From Anaerolineaceae bacterium UBA4799 (GTDB lineage Bacteria; Chloroflexota; Anaerolineae; Anaerolineales; Anaerolineaceae), in the NCBI GenBank assembly GCA_002402725.1, contig DHGL01000029.1, positions 23,850 to 33,491 of the forward strand: DNA of 9,642 nucleotides. The letters run 5' to 3'. Numbering within the stretch: the first letter of the stretch is position 1; each line of letters starts with the position of its first letter. Shown here in pieces: positions 1-6,922 of this stretch. The notes below the pieces were generated by a model that saw nothing but the letters and a program-made list of their open reading frames with translations, was not told where the DNA came from and made no database searches. A program made the translations under genes and the position numbers.

Positions 1-1298
1 GGATGAACTGGGTGGTCTCCTGGGTGGATGTTTCCATCTACCCGGTTTGGACCGCGTGGTACCTGAGCTACTTCATTCCCGCCCTCAGCGACGGCGCCAC
101 CATCGGAGGTGTGGAGGTTTCATCTGACTTGCTCTCATGGCTGGTAGCGGCGGTGCTGATCATCACCATCTCACTGCTCAATATGCGCGGCGCCAAACTC
201 TCCGGTCTCACCGCCAGCTGGCTGGGTGTAGCCATGATCATCCCAATTATCATCATGTCTGGTTTCGGCATTTACGCCTGGATTGTCAACGGCACCCCCA
301 GCAATATTCCATTCCTGCCAGGCGGGGCTGAAGTCAACGGACGTAACCTGTTGGGTGCGTTGAGCGTGGGCATTTATGTGGCTATGTGGAATTTCATGGG
401 TTGGGAGCTTCCCACCGCCGCGGGTGATGAAATTAAAAATCCCAAGAAGACCTACCCACGCGCCATGGTGCTGGTGCTCATTGCGGCCATCCTTTCCTAT
501 TCGATCCCAACCGTGGCCGGCCTGTACGGTGGAGCCGGTGAAGATGGGCAATACCTGGCATGGGGACTTGAAGAATCTGAAACAGGCGCAGGCATTGGTC
601 CCATCCTTAACGAATACGGCATCGAGGATGAGAAAATGCTCACCTGGGGTATCGATCCGGGCTCCGATGCCGGCTGGGAATTTCCGACCATCGCTCACCG
701 CATCGGTGACAAGGTCGCCGGTAAAGACAGCCCGCTATCCTACTTCCTGGGCGCCATCGTGGGCATCTCTGCCATTTTCTCCATGATCGGCCTGTTCATC
801 GGTAATGGATTGGGAGGTACGCGTGTTCCCTACGCTATGGCGGAGGACGGCATGATGCCGACCTGGTTGAATAAAGTACATCCCAAGTACGGCACGCCGT
901 GGGTGTCGATTCTCATCTGCGGGGTTTTCTACCTGATATTCTCCACATCCGCCTTCCAGAACCTGGTGGTAATCGACGTGTTCCTCAACATGCTGGTGTT
1001 GATGGCAGAGATTTTCGCGCTGGTGGTATTACGGTATAAAAAACCGGATCTACCGCGCAACCGCGTACCTGGCGGGGTATGGGGATTGATTTATATCGTT
1101 GTCGCCCCATTGACCATCATCGTCATCGCCATTGTCAGTCAGATCATTGATTACGGCTGGCAGGGGGCGGTCGGATTGGCTTTGATCGCTATGGCTATTG
1201 GCGCGGTATTGTACTTCCCAATCCGCAAATGGGTGAAGAAGGATATCCCAGATGTGGATCCGTATGTGTTGGGACCAGTTGAAGAAGAAGCAAAATAA
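1..1298 (+). CDS. APC-family amino acid/polyamine permease, 5' end missing
   Basis: This is an integral membrane transporter of the amino acid-polyamine-organocation superfamily, expected to import an amino acid or amine by cation symport. The frame is open to the window edge. The Met codon at position 3 is probably internal, because the first residues (WVDVSIYPVWTAWYLSYF) resemble TM3 of the family, so TM1-TM2, roughly 80-100 residues, are missing. About ten hydrophobic segments follow. The family signature after TM6 is visible at residues 129-154 of the fragment (WNFMGWE, then EIKNPKKTYPRAM), and RVPYAMAEDGMMP lies at 274-286. A long acidic loop (about residues 175-245) separates two membrane segments. 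The stop lies 23 nt before the next gene, whose Shine-Dalgarno fills the gap, so the two are likely co-transcribed. Substrate cannot be read from the sequence; the downstream amine-processing genes suggest an amino acid or polyamine. Confidence 0.9.
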   Translation, partial: MNWVVSWVDVSIYPVWTAWYLSYFIPALSDGATIGGVEVSSDLLSWLVAAVLIITISLLNMRGAKLSGLTASWLGVAMIIPIIIMSGFGIYAWIVNGTPSNIPFLPGGAEVNGRNLLGALSVGIYVAMWNFMGWELPTAAGDEIKNPKKTYPRAMVLVLIAAILSYSIPTVAGLYGGAGEDGQYLAWGLEESETGAGIGPILNEYGIEDEKMLTWGIDPGSDAGWEFPTIAHRIGDKVAGKDSPLSYFLGAIVGISAIFSMIGLFIGNGLGGTRVPYAMAEDGMMPTWLNKVHPKYGTPWVSILICGVFYLIFSTSAFQNLVVIDVFLNMLVLMAEIFALVVLRYKKPDLPRNRVPGGVWGLIYIVVAPLTIIVIAIVSQIIDYGWQGAVGLALIAMAIGAVLYFPIRKWVKKDIPDVDPYVLGPVEEEAK

Positions 1299-1321
1299 TA
1301 AAAAGAAAACAGGAGGAAGTC

Positions 1322-2527
1322 ATGAAAGTATTGTTAGTTGGAGTGGGCGGTGTTGGTGAAGCCATCGCAGTTATGGCTGCCAGGAGGCCCTGGTTGGAAA
1401 AAATGGTGCTGGCGGATTACAACAAGGAGCGCACACTGGAAGTTCAGGCCAAGATCAAGGACAACGAGCGCTGTCCTGTAGAATTCGTGGATGCGCGTAA
1501 CCGCGGGATGATCGAGGAACTGGCGAAGAAATATAAAGTCGACCTGATCATGAATGCCTGCGATCCGAGCTTCAACGAGGCCATATTTGACGCGGCGTAC
1601 AATGTGGGCACCAACTATATGGATATGGCGATGACACTCTCGCATCCCCATCCTGAAACCCCCTACTCCACGCCTGGTATCAAGCTCGGAGATTACCAGT
1701 TCGCGCGCGCTGATAAGTGGAAGGAAAAAGGCATCCTGGCGCTGTTAGGACTGGGTGTAGAGCCGGGTATGGCGGATGTGTTCGCCAAGTACGCAGCCAC
1801 TCACCTCTTTGACGAGATTGATGAAGTTAACGTGCGCGACGGCGCCAACCTCATCGTGAAAGGTTACGATTTCGCTCCCAACTTCTCCATCTGGACGACG
1901 ATCGAGGAATGCCTCAATCCCCCTGTGATCTGGGAAAAAGGCAAAGGCTGGTTCACCACTGAGCCCTTCTCGGAAAAGGAGGTCTTTGACTTCCCTGAAG
2001 GCATCGGCCCGAACGAATGCGTCAACGTGGAGCACGAGGAAGTGCTGCTGGTGCCGCGTTACATTGACTGCAAACGCGTCACCTTCAAGTACGGCCTTGG
2101 CGATGAGTTCATCGGCATCCTGCAGACATTACACCTGCTTGGACTGGACAACAAGGAACCCATCAAGGTCGGTAAAGTGGAAGTAGCCCCGCGCGATGTG
2201 GTGGCGGCCTGCCTGCCCGACCCCGCCCACCTGGGTCCGCTGATGGAAGGCCAGACCTGCGCCGGCACCTGGGTTAAGGGTAAAAAGGACGGCAAGGAAA
2301 AGAATGTGTACCTCTACCAGGTCGCTGATAATAAAGAAAGCATGGACAAATTCGATTGCCAGGTGGTGGTCACACAAACCGCTTTCAACGCCGTCATCGG
2401 TATGGAACTGTTGGCGGAAGGTATCTGGAAAGCCACCGGCGTGGAAGGTCCCGAATTCTTTGACCCGGTACCTTTCATGGACCGAATGGCGGGGATGGGT
2501 TTCCCATGGGGTATGAAGGAGTGGTGA
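1322..2527 (+). CDS. saccharopine dehydrogenase-like NAD(P)-dependent oxidoreductase
   Basis: This 401-residue protein belongs to the saccharopine dehydrogenase superfamily, which includes lysine 6-dehydrogenase, carboxynorspermidine dehydrogenase and homospermidine synthase. These enzymes make or break C-N bonds of amino acids and polyamines with NAD(P). The N-terminus is a Rossmann nucleotide-binding fold: GVGGVG at residues 7-12, and an acidic Asp32 at the end of the second strand, which usually favours NAD over NADP. A family-like LGLGVEPGMADVFAKYA segment at 142-158 starts the substrate-binding domain. The C-terminal DPVPFMDRMAGMGFPWGM (381-398) resembles the tails of this superfamily. 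AGGAGG at 1311-1316, 5 nt before ATG, supports the start. It follows the permease by 23 nt and precedes a terminator-like hairpin, so permease and oxidoreductase probably form one transcript. The exact substrate is unknown; a lysine, diamine or beta-amino-acid role are all possible. Confidence 0.85.
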   Translation: MKVLLVGVGGVGEAIAVMAARRPWLEKMVLADYNKERTLEVQAKIKDNERCPVEFVDARNRGMIEELAKKYKVDLIMNACDPSFNEAIFDAAYNVGTNYMDMAMTLSHPHPETPYSTPGIKLGDYQFARADKWKEKGILALLGLGVEPGMADVFAKYAATHLFDEIDEVNVRDGANLIVKGYDFAPNFSIWTTIEECLNPPVIWEKGKGWFTTEPFSEKEVFDFPEGIGPNECVNVEHEEVLLVPRYIDCKRVTFKYGLGDEFIGILQTLHLLGLDNKEPIKVGKVEVAPRDVVAACLPDPAHLGPLMEGQTCAGTWVKGKKDGKEKNVYLYQVADNKESMDKFDCQVVVTQTAFNAVIGMELLAEGIWKATGVEGPEFFDPVPFMDRMAGMGFPWGMKEW

Positions 2528-2557
2528 GTAATTACCTGGAATAGGTATGATATTTAT

Positions 2558-2622
2558 GAATTCCCCAACCAGAACTTTTATGCCATAATATAAAAGTTGG
2601 AAGGTTGGGGAATTCAATTTTT
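2558..2622 (+). terminator. long two-part hairpin with T tract
   Basis: A perfect 13-bp inverted repeat (GAATTCCCCAACC at 2558-2570 with GGTTGGGGAATTC at 2603-2615) encloses a second 9-bp stem (AACTTTTAT at 2573-2581 with ATAAAAGTT at 2590-2598). The stems are separated by a small AG/GGAA internal loop, and the tip is an 8-nt loop. Five Ts (2618-2622) follow two bases after the stem. The position, 30 nt after the oxidoreductase stop, suits a rho-independent terminator closing the permease-oxidoreductase unit. It is longer than a usual terminator, so it could instead be an attenuating or RNA-stabilising element, or a small dispersed repeat. No convincing promoter was found between it and the next gene at 2744, so some readthrough is possible. 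Confidence 0.75.
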
Positions 2623-2743
2623 CAACCTGACATCGATTCACGATGACAGGAGCAAATTGAAATTGACCCGATCTTAGAAAAACATCGACACCCGTGGATA
2701 GACTCAACCATCCAAAAATATCACGAATTCAAAGGACAGATTC

Positions 2744-4018
2744 ATGATCAATTACGAAGAGAACCTTAAACATTTATCACCAGTCTGGACCCATTACACG
2801 GATATCATAGTAGACCACGCCGAGGGCAGTTACCTGTACGCCAGTGACGGCCGCAAAGTGCTGGACTTCACCTGCGGTATTGGTGTGACCAATACTGGTC
2901 ACTGCCACCCTAAGGTGGTCGAAGCCATCCGCCAGCAAGCCGGGATGCTCATCCACGGGCAGGTCAATTTGGTTGTGCACAAACCGCTGCTTGAGCTGGT
3001 GGATGAACTGCGCACCATCCTGCCTCCCTCGCTGGATGGATTCTTCTTTAGCAACTCAGGAGCAGAAGCGGTTGAAGGCGCACTCAAGCTCGCCCGCCAC
3101 GCCACCGGGCGTCCAAATGTCATTGTTTTCCAGGGCAGCTTCCACGGCCGCACCAACGCCACCATGGCCATGACCACATCCAAAAACAGCTACAAGATCG
3201 GCTACCAGCCGCTGATGCCCGGGGTTTATATCACACCTTTCCCGTACGCGCTGCGCTATGGTTGGGACGAGGAAAAGACCAGCCAATGGTGCCTGGATGA
3301 ACTTGAGCTCTTGTTAATGACCCAGTTAGCCCCGCAGGAAACCGCCGCAATTTTTATTGAGCCGGTCATCGGCGAAGGCGGTTATGTGGTGCCTCCGAAA
3401 TCTTTTATGAAAAGCTTACGTGAGCTGACACAAAAACACGGCATCTTGTTGGTAGCCGATGAAGTCCAGTCCGGCTTCGGGCGCACAGGCAAATGGTTCG
3501 GTTATCAGCATTTTGATATTGAACCGGATATCATGACCGTTGCCAAGGGTATCGCTTCGGGCATGCCCATATCGGCTGTGATCAGCCGTCTTGAGTTGAT
3601 GTCCAAATGGATCCCCGGTTCACACGGCGGTACTTACGGTGGAAACGCAGTAGCTGCTGCCGCTGGCGTAGCCACCATCCGCGCGATGAAGGAAGAGAAA
3701 ATTATTGAGAATGCCGCAGTCCGCGGTGTGCAGTTGAAGGCTGGATTGGCACATCTGCAGGAGAAATACCCGCAGATCGCTGAAGTGCGCGGGTTGGGTC
3801 TGATGGTGGGTTCTGAATTCCGTGATGCGCATGGCAAGCCGGATAAAACAACCACCAAAGCCGTACAGCATGAATGCCTGGACCGCAATATGATGCTGCT
3901 CACCGCCGGCCCCTGGGACAACACCATCCGCTGGATCCCGCCGTTGGTGGTAACGGAAGCCCAGATAAACGATGCCTTGAACATCTTTGAATCAGCGCTG
4001 GCTGCTGCCACAGAATAA
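2744..4018 (+). CDS. class III PLP-dependent aminotransferase (GABA/omega-amino acid type)
   Basis: This 424-residue enzyme is of usual family length. It should move an amino group from a primary amine or omega-amino acid to a keto acid, giving an aldehyde. The class III fold is clear. SNSGAEAVEGALKLAR (103-118) binds the cofactor phosphate, FHGRT is at 133-137, and Asp239 in LLVADEVQSGFGRTG contacts the pyridine nitrogen. Lys268 in TVAKGIASGMP is the Schiff-base lysine, and GGTYGGN (295-301) completes the site. The start has AAAGGA at 2731-2736, 7 nt upstream. It is followed after 33 nt by an aldehyde-using dehydrogenase, so the aldehyde is probably handed directly to that enzyme. By family the substrate could be GABA, beta-alanine, putrescine, taurine or lysine; sequence reading alone does not choose. 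Confidence 0.93.
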   Translation: MINYEENLKHLSPVWTHYTDIIVDHAEGSYLYASDGRKVLDFTCGIGVTNTGHCHPKVVEAIRQQAGMLIHGQVNLVVHKPLLELVDELRTILPPSLDGFFFSNSGAEAVEGALKLARHATGRPNVIVFQGSFHGRTNATMAMTTSKNSYKIGYQPLMPGVYITPFPYALRYGWDEEKTSQWCLDELELLLMTQLAPQETAAIFIEPVIGEGGYVVPPKSFMKSLRELTQKHGILLVADEVQSGFGRTGKWFGYQHFDIEPDIMTVAKGIASGMPISAVISRLELMSKWIPGSHGGTYGGNAVAAAAGVATIRAMKEEKIIENAAVRGVQLKAGLAHLQEKYPQIAEVRGLGLMVGSEFRDAHGKPDKTTTKAVQHECLDRNMMLLTAGPWDNTIRWIPPLVVTEAQINDALNIFESALAAATE

Positions 4019-4051
4019 ACGAATCCATAATACAAGAACAGGAGAGAATCA

Positions 4052-5437
4052 ATGACTGAATTAATCGACCAATTGCTCGCAAAAGCGCGTGAAGCGCAAA
4101 AAGTGATCGAGTTTTGGCCTCAGGAAAAAGTAGATGAGATGGTCCTGGCTGTCGGTTGGGAAGCGTATAAACGAGAAACTGCCGAAACGGTTGCCCGCCT
4201 GGCAGTGGACGAGACCGGGTTGGGCGTCTACGAGGATAAGCTCCTCAAACATCAGAAAAAAACTCTTGGTGTGCTACGCGACCTGCAAGGCGTCAAGACC
4301 GTCGGTGTCATCGAACGCGTCCCTGAAAAAGGATTGGTAAAAATCGCCAAACCCATGGGCGTCATCGGCGCCATCACCCCCATGACCAACTCTTCATCAA
4401 CCATGCCATGTAACGGTTTGATGATTCTTAAAGCGCGCAACGCTGTCATCTTTGCGCCGCACCCCAGGGCCAAGAAGACCTGCGCTGTGACCTGTGAAGA
4501 AATGCGTAAAGGACTGGCAAAAGTTGGCGCGCCGCTCGACCTGGTCCAGTACATAGAAGAACCCAGCATTGAACTGACGCAGGAATTGATGAGTAAAGTT
4601 GACCTGGTGCTGGCTACCGGCGGCGCCGGGGTGGTAAAACCGGCCTACTCCAGCGGTAAACCCGCTTACGGCGTTGGCGCCGGCAATGCCACCGTGGTGG
4701 TGGATGAGACCGCTGACCTTCCCGCTACTGCGGCTAAGATCTGTAAAGGCAAGATCTTCGACAACGCTACGTCTTGTTCAGCCGAAAATAATATCATCAT
4801 CCAGGAGGGTATCTTTGACACCCTGCTGGAGGAATTGAAGAAGACCGGCGGTTACCTGGTAAGCGGAGAAGACCGCGCCAAATTGAAGGCTACCATGTGG
4901 CCTGATGGCAGTCATTTGAACGGCAAGATCGTATGCAAGAGTGTAAAGTTCATTGCAACAGAAGCGGGCATCAATGTACCCGATGGCACCAAGTTCATCA
5001 TGGTGCTGGGAGAGCGCATTGGTGCTGAGGATATGTTCTCAGCCGAAAAACTTTCACCCGTACTAACCTTATGGAAGTACAAGAACTTCGACCAGGCGGT
5101 GCAGATGGTCATTGACATCACTGGCTTCAGCGGTTACGGCCATTCCTGTGGCATTCACTCGGTCAATGACGAACACATACTTGAACTGGCAACCAAAGCC
5201 AAGGTCAGCCGCATGCTGGTGAGGCAGGCGCAAAGTGTGGGTAACAGCGGTGACTGGGAGAATGGCATGCCCTTTACCATGTCCCTCGGCTGCGGCACAT
5301 GGGGTGGCAACAGCACCACTGAAAACATCACCGTCAAGCATTTCCTCAATGTCACCTGGCTATCCTACCCCATCCCGGCCGAAATACCCGACCCGGAGGT
5401 CATTTTCGCCCCGCATTTCGCGAAGTACGGAAAATAA
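4052..5437 (+). CDS. CoA-acylating aldehyde dehydrogenase (EutE/AdhE/SauS-like)
   Basis: This 461-residue enzyme is predicted to oxidise an aldehyde to an acyl-CoA with NAD(P)+ and CoA. The fold features are PMGVIGAITPMTNSSSTMPCN at 101-121 and LKARNAVIFAPHPRA at 126-140. A SGKPAYGVGAGN stretch (201-212) lies where hydrolytic aldehyde dehydrogenases carry the ELGG general base; that motif is absent, as expected for acylating enzymes. The likely catalytic cysteine is Cys242 in NATSCSAEN. The C-terminal CGTWGGNSTTEN (414-425) and FLNVTWLS are typical of the acylating branch. My impression is that it is closest to the sulfoacetaldehyde dehydrogenase (SauS) type, but malonate semialdehyde, succinate semialdehyde or other short aldehydes remain possible. 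AGGAGA at 4040-4045 supports the start. It is paired with the aminotransferase upstream and ends at a strong terminator. Confidence 0.9.
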   Translation: MTELIDQLLAKAREAQKVIEFWPQEKVDEMVLAVGWEAYKRETAETVARLAVDETGLGVYEDKLLKHQKKTLGVLRDLQGVKTVGVIERVPEKGLVKIAKPMGVIGAITPMTNSSSTMPCNGLMILKARNAVIFAPHPRAKKTCAVTCEEMRKGLAKVGAPLDLVQYIEEPSIELTQELMSKVDLVLATGGAGVVKPAYSSGKPAYGVGAGNATVVVDETADLPATAAKICKGKIFDNATSCSAENNIIIQEGIFDTLLEELKKTGGYLVSGEDRAKLKATMWPDGSHLNGKIVCKSVKFIATEAGINVPDGTKFIMVLGERIGAEDMFSAEKLSPVLTLWKYKNFDQAVQMVIDITGFSGYGHSCGIHSVNDEHILELATKAKVSRMLVRQAQSVGNSGDWENGMPFTMSLGCGTWGGNSTTENITVKHFLNVTWLSYPIPAEIPDPEVIFAPHFAKYGK

Positions 5438-5455
5438 GACCGGTAACATTCACTG

Positions 5456-5484
5456 AAAAGGCAGCCTTCGTGGTTGCCTTTTTT
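5456..5484 (+). terminator. intrinsic terminator, probably bidirectional
   Basis: An 11-bp stem (AAAAGGCAGCC at 5456-5466 with GGTTGCCTTTT at 5472-5482, one G-T wobble) closes a 5-nt loop and runs into six Ts (5479-5484). It lies 18 nt after the dehydrogenase stop. Because the left arm begins with four As, the minus strand also reads hairpin plus TTTT. It sits exactly between the plus-strand operon and the convergent small minus-strand gene that ends at 5486, so it probably serves both. Confidence 0.88.
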
Positions 5485-5485
5485 G

Positions 5486-5785
5486 TTAATCCCTCGCGAC
5501 CGCTTCGGCATAAAACTGCCGGTAATGGGGCAGGAAATCATATATGGGATAAAACTCGGTAGTAAAGGCCTTCCATGCCTTCCTCTCGATATTCATATTG
5601 AGCTCGCGTCATCGCGAAAGATGCAGCCTGAGGGTGAACACGTGCCCGATTCCCATCATCACCACCCATGAAACCATATCCATGCCTTCGGGTGGAAAAA
5701 CCTTCCAGAATCCGCTTTCTCTCAGCAATGCCTGTATCTCATCCAGGTTCCTGGCCTGGTTATGTCTAAAGAAGATGGTGATCAT
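5486..5785 (-). pseudogene. small conserved-type protein gene interrupted by one in-frame TGA
   Basis: Read on the minus strand from the ATG at 5785-5783, the frame gives 58 residues (MITIFFRHNQARNLDEIQAL at the start, VSWVVMMGIGHVFTLRL near 38-54). A TGA (5611-5609) follows, then another 40 sense codons in the same frame (RELNMNIERKAWKAFTTEFY..., ending AVARD) and TAA at 5488-5486, right beside the shared terminator. From memory, small uncharacterised bacterial proteins of about 95-100 residues share a layout of FPPEG, SW-V-MGIGHV-TLRL, a REVN-IE-AW region and TEFYP-YD; both halves here fit it, so this is one gene with a nonsense codon rather than two. One base change from Leu TTA or Trp TGG would give TGA. 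Function is unknown. A TTG at 5821 could start it 12 codons earlier, but neither start has well-spaced Shine-Dalgarno support. Confidence 0.72.
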
Positions 5786-5871
5786 CTGCGTCTCGTTTTC
5801 CGATTGAACTCCTGTTATCAAATCTAGCCGTTCGATGTTTGTAAATGTACGTTACTTTATCACGATTATTC

Positions 5872-5887
5872 AGCACATGATTGTGCT
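5872..5887. promoter_or_regulatory. operator-like palindrome AGCACA-N4-TGTGCT
   Basis: A perfect 6-bp inverted repeat with a 4-nt spacer lies in the gap between the small minus-strand gene and the plus-strand GNAT-like gene, about 90 bp upstream of the latter's -35 box. The size and symmetry would suit a dimeric repressor or activator, but a single 16-bp palindrome can arise by chance and no second copy was seen. The rest of 5822-5976 shows no gene and no other clear element. Confidence 0.25.
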
Positions 5888-5976
5888 CTGCTGGCTTAGC
5901 AACTGGCAAAGGTCATAAGTTTACGATTTCATGATGTTACATTAATCCTGTTTTCTTCTTAATCGTCTGGCGTTTA

Positions 5977-6005
5977 TTGACTTCAATTATCCCGAATGCT
6001 ATACT
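5977..6005 (+). promoter_or_regulatory. sigma70-like promoter with extended -10 for the GNAT-like gene
   Basis: TTGACT (5977-5982) and TATACT (6000-6005) are separated by 17 bp, with TGC just before the -10 box forming an extended -10. Each hexamer matches the consensus in five of six bases. Transcription should start near 6012, leaving a leader of about 29 nt that contains AAAGGA at 6029-6034, 6 nt before the ATG at 6041. This is the best promoter in the window and implies that the gene is transcribed on its own. Confidence 0.8.
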
Positions 6006-6040
6006 CTCTTTAACAAAATACATCAAGAAAAGGATGCGAC

Positions 6041-6766
6041 ATGAAAGTAGAACTCCCGACCCCAGTATCAACTGAAGAAATGAAGATTGATGTCCGCGAT
6101 ATCGAAGGTATCCTGCAGGGTGCCCCCATGAACCTGCCTCCCATACCAGAAGCCACTATCACTTTGAAAGACGGACGTGTGGTTTACATCCGCGCGATCC
6201 AAGAAAGCGACATCGACCCCATGCTCGGTTACCTCGAGAAGGTCATGAAGGTGGAAAAGGACTTTTACGATATCGTGGGTGTGCGTGTTTACGGAGAGAT
6301 CCTGGCCTTGCGCCGCAAACGCCTCAAGGACCCCTTTACTATGGTCGGCCTGGTAAATGGCGAATGGCTCGGTTTCGCCAATGGTCGTGTCTGGGATAAA
6401 GACGTGGCCGTCAGCCTGCACACGCTCACCTTCTCCCGCAAAGCCCGCCTGGGCTGGCCTATGTACTATGTCAAAACCTACTATGCCATGGAATTGCTCA
6501 AGGTTAAGGAATGGTGGTCGACTTTTGAAAGTTATAACGGCTGGCGCATGGCAGGCCTTTCAATGGCTCAGCCTTCAAAACCGTGGCCGGAATGCCAGCA
6601 CGAGCTGGGCGGCGCCAAAATCTTCTACCTGACCCAGGATATGTGGACCGGCCGGGTTAAAGATTATATGAAGGAAGTCATCGGGCAGGACATGGACTTC
6701 AAAGTTACTGATGAAATCCGCAAGGCTAACGAGAACTTCCATGTGCCAGAAACCCTTGACCTGTAA
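6041..6766 (+). CDS. GNAT-fold acetyltransferase-like protein
   Basis: This 241-residue protein probably has the GNAT (acetyl-CoA-dependent N-acetyltransferase) fold. After a 38-residue N-terminal extension, residues 41-59 (TLKDGRVVYIRAIQESDID) match the typical first strand and helix of GNAT proteins. A central strand (MVGLVNGEWLGFANGRVWD, 101-119) follows, then a hydrophobic strand-helix region (SLHTLTFSRKARLGWPMYYV). The acetyl-CoA pyrophosphate loop, normally R/Q-x-x-G-x-G/A, is poorly conserved (RKARLGWP at 133-140), so catalysis is not certain. The second half is rich in Trp and Met. It has its own promoter and a terminator, and sits between the amine-to-acyl-CoA genes and fdrA. It may modify an amine or a protein linked to them, but that is inference; the substrate is unknown. 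Confidence 0.65.
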   Translation: MKVELPTPVSTEEMKIDVRDIEGILQGAPMNLPPIPEATITLKDGRVVYIRAIQESDIDPMLGYLEKVMKVEKDFYDIVGVRVYGEILALRRKRLKDPFTMVGLVNGEWLGFANGRVWDKDVAVSLHTLTFSRKARLGWPMYYVKTYYAMELLKVKEWWSTFESYNGWRMAGLSMAQPSKPWPECQHELGGAKIFYLTQDMWTGRVKDYMKEVIGQDMDFKVTDEIRKANENFHVPETLDL

Positions 6767-6788
6767 TTAAGGACTCTGATATATGCGA

Positions 6789-6831
6789 AAACCTCCCCTG
6801 ATTAACATCACAACTGGGGAGGTTTATCTTT
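6789..6831 (+). terminator. rho-independent terminator after the GNAT-like gene
   Basis: A perfect 10-bp stem (AAACCTCCCC at 6789-6798 with GGGGAGGTTT at 6816-6825) encloses a 17-nt loop and is followed by a broken T-rich stretch (TTTATCTTT). It lies 22 nt after the stop codon. The stem is strong, but the T tract is interrupted and the loop is large. Confidence 0.75.
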
Positions 6832-6878
6832 AATAGATATTTATGTTATTTGTACTGAATTTTTTCGATCAAGGTTAG

Positions 6879-6908
6879 TTGACTGGCATTATTTGTTCGT
6901 GATATATT
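6879..6908 (+). promoter_or_regulatory. sigma70-like promoter of the fdrA unit
   Basis: TTGACT (6879-6884) and TATATT (6903-6908) are 18 bp apart. The start point would fall near 6915, giving about 155 nt of leader before fdrA. It follows directly after the terminator of the previous gene, so fdrA and the DUF1116 gene probably form a separate transcript. The long leader contains a possible small ORF, described separately. Confidence 0.6.
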
Positions 6909-6922
6909 GAAGGTGGTGAATT

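Noticed and set aside
171..698. Minus-strand open frame of 175 codons inside the permease gene
   Set aside because: It lies antisense to an unmistakable APC permease, and its translation is rich in His/Gly/Arg without any recognisable domain, as expected of a codon-bias shadow.
2129..2707. Minus-strand open frame of 192 codons over the 3' half of the oxidoreductase gene
   Set aside because: It is antisense to a well-supported gene and crosses the hairpin at 2558-2622; no domain or ribosome-binding site supports it.
2623..2743. Promoter for the aminotransferase gene
   Set aside because: TTGAAA, TTGACC and TTAGAA boxes are present, but none has a reasonable -10 box at 16-18 bp, so no promoter is claimed.
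2656..2766. 36-codon protein-like frame (IEIDPILEKHRHPWIDS...) in the gap before the aminotransferase, preceded by AGGAG at 2648-2652
   Set aside because: The only possible start after the upstream TGA is ATT, and it overlaps the aminotransferase start. The peptide looks plausible, but start evidence is too weak; it could be a decayed remnant.
5560..5612. Selenocysteine decoding of the TGA in the small minus-strand gene
   Set aside because: No convincing SECIS-type hairpin follows the TGA at the expected distance; a Leu or Trp codon mutation is simpler. Kept only as a test in the findings.
5474..5807. Two overlapping plus-strand frames of 65 and 69 codons
   Set aside because: They are antisense to the small minus-strand gene, one starts inside the terminator, and neither has a ribosome-binding site or familiar sequence.
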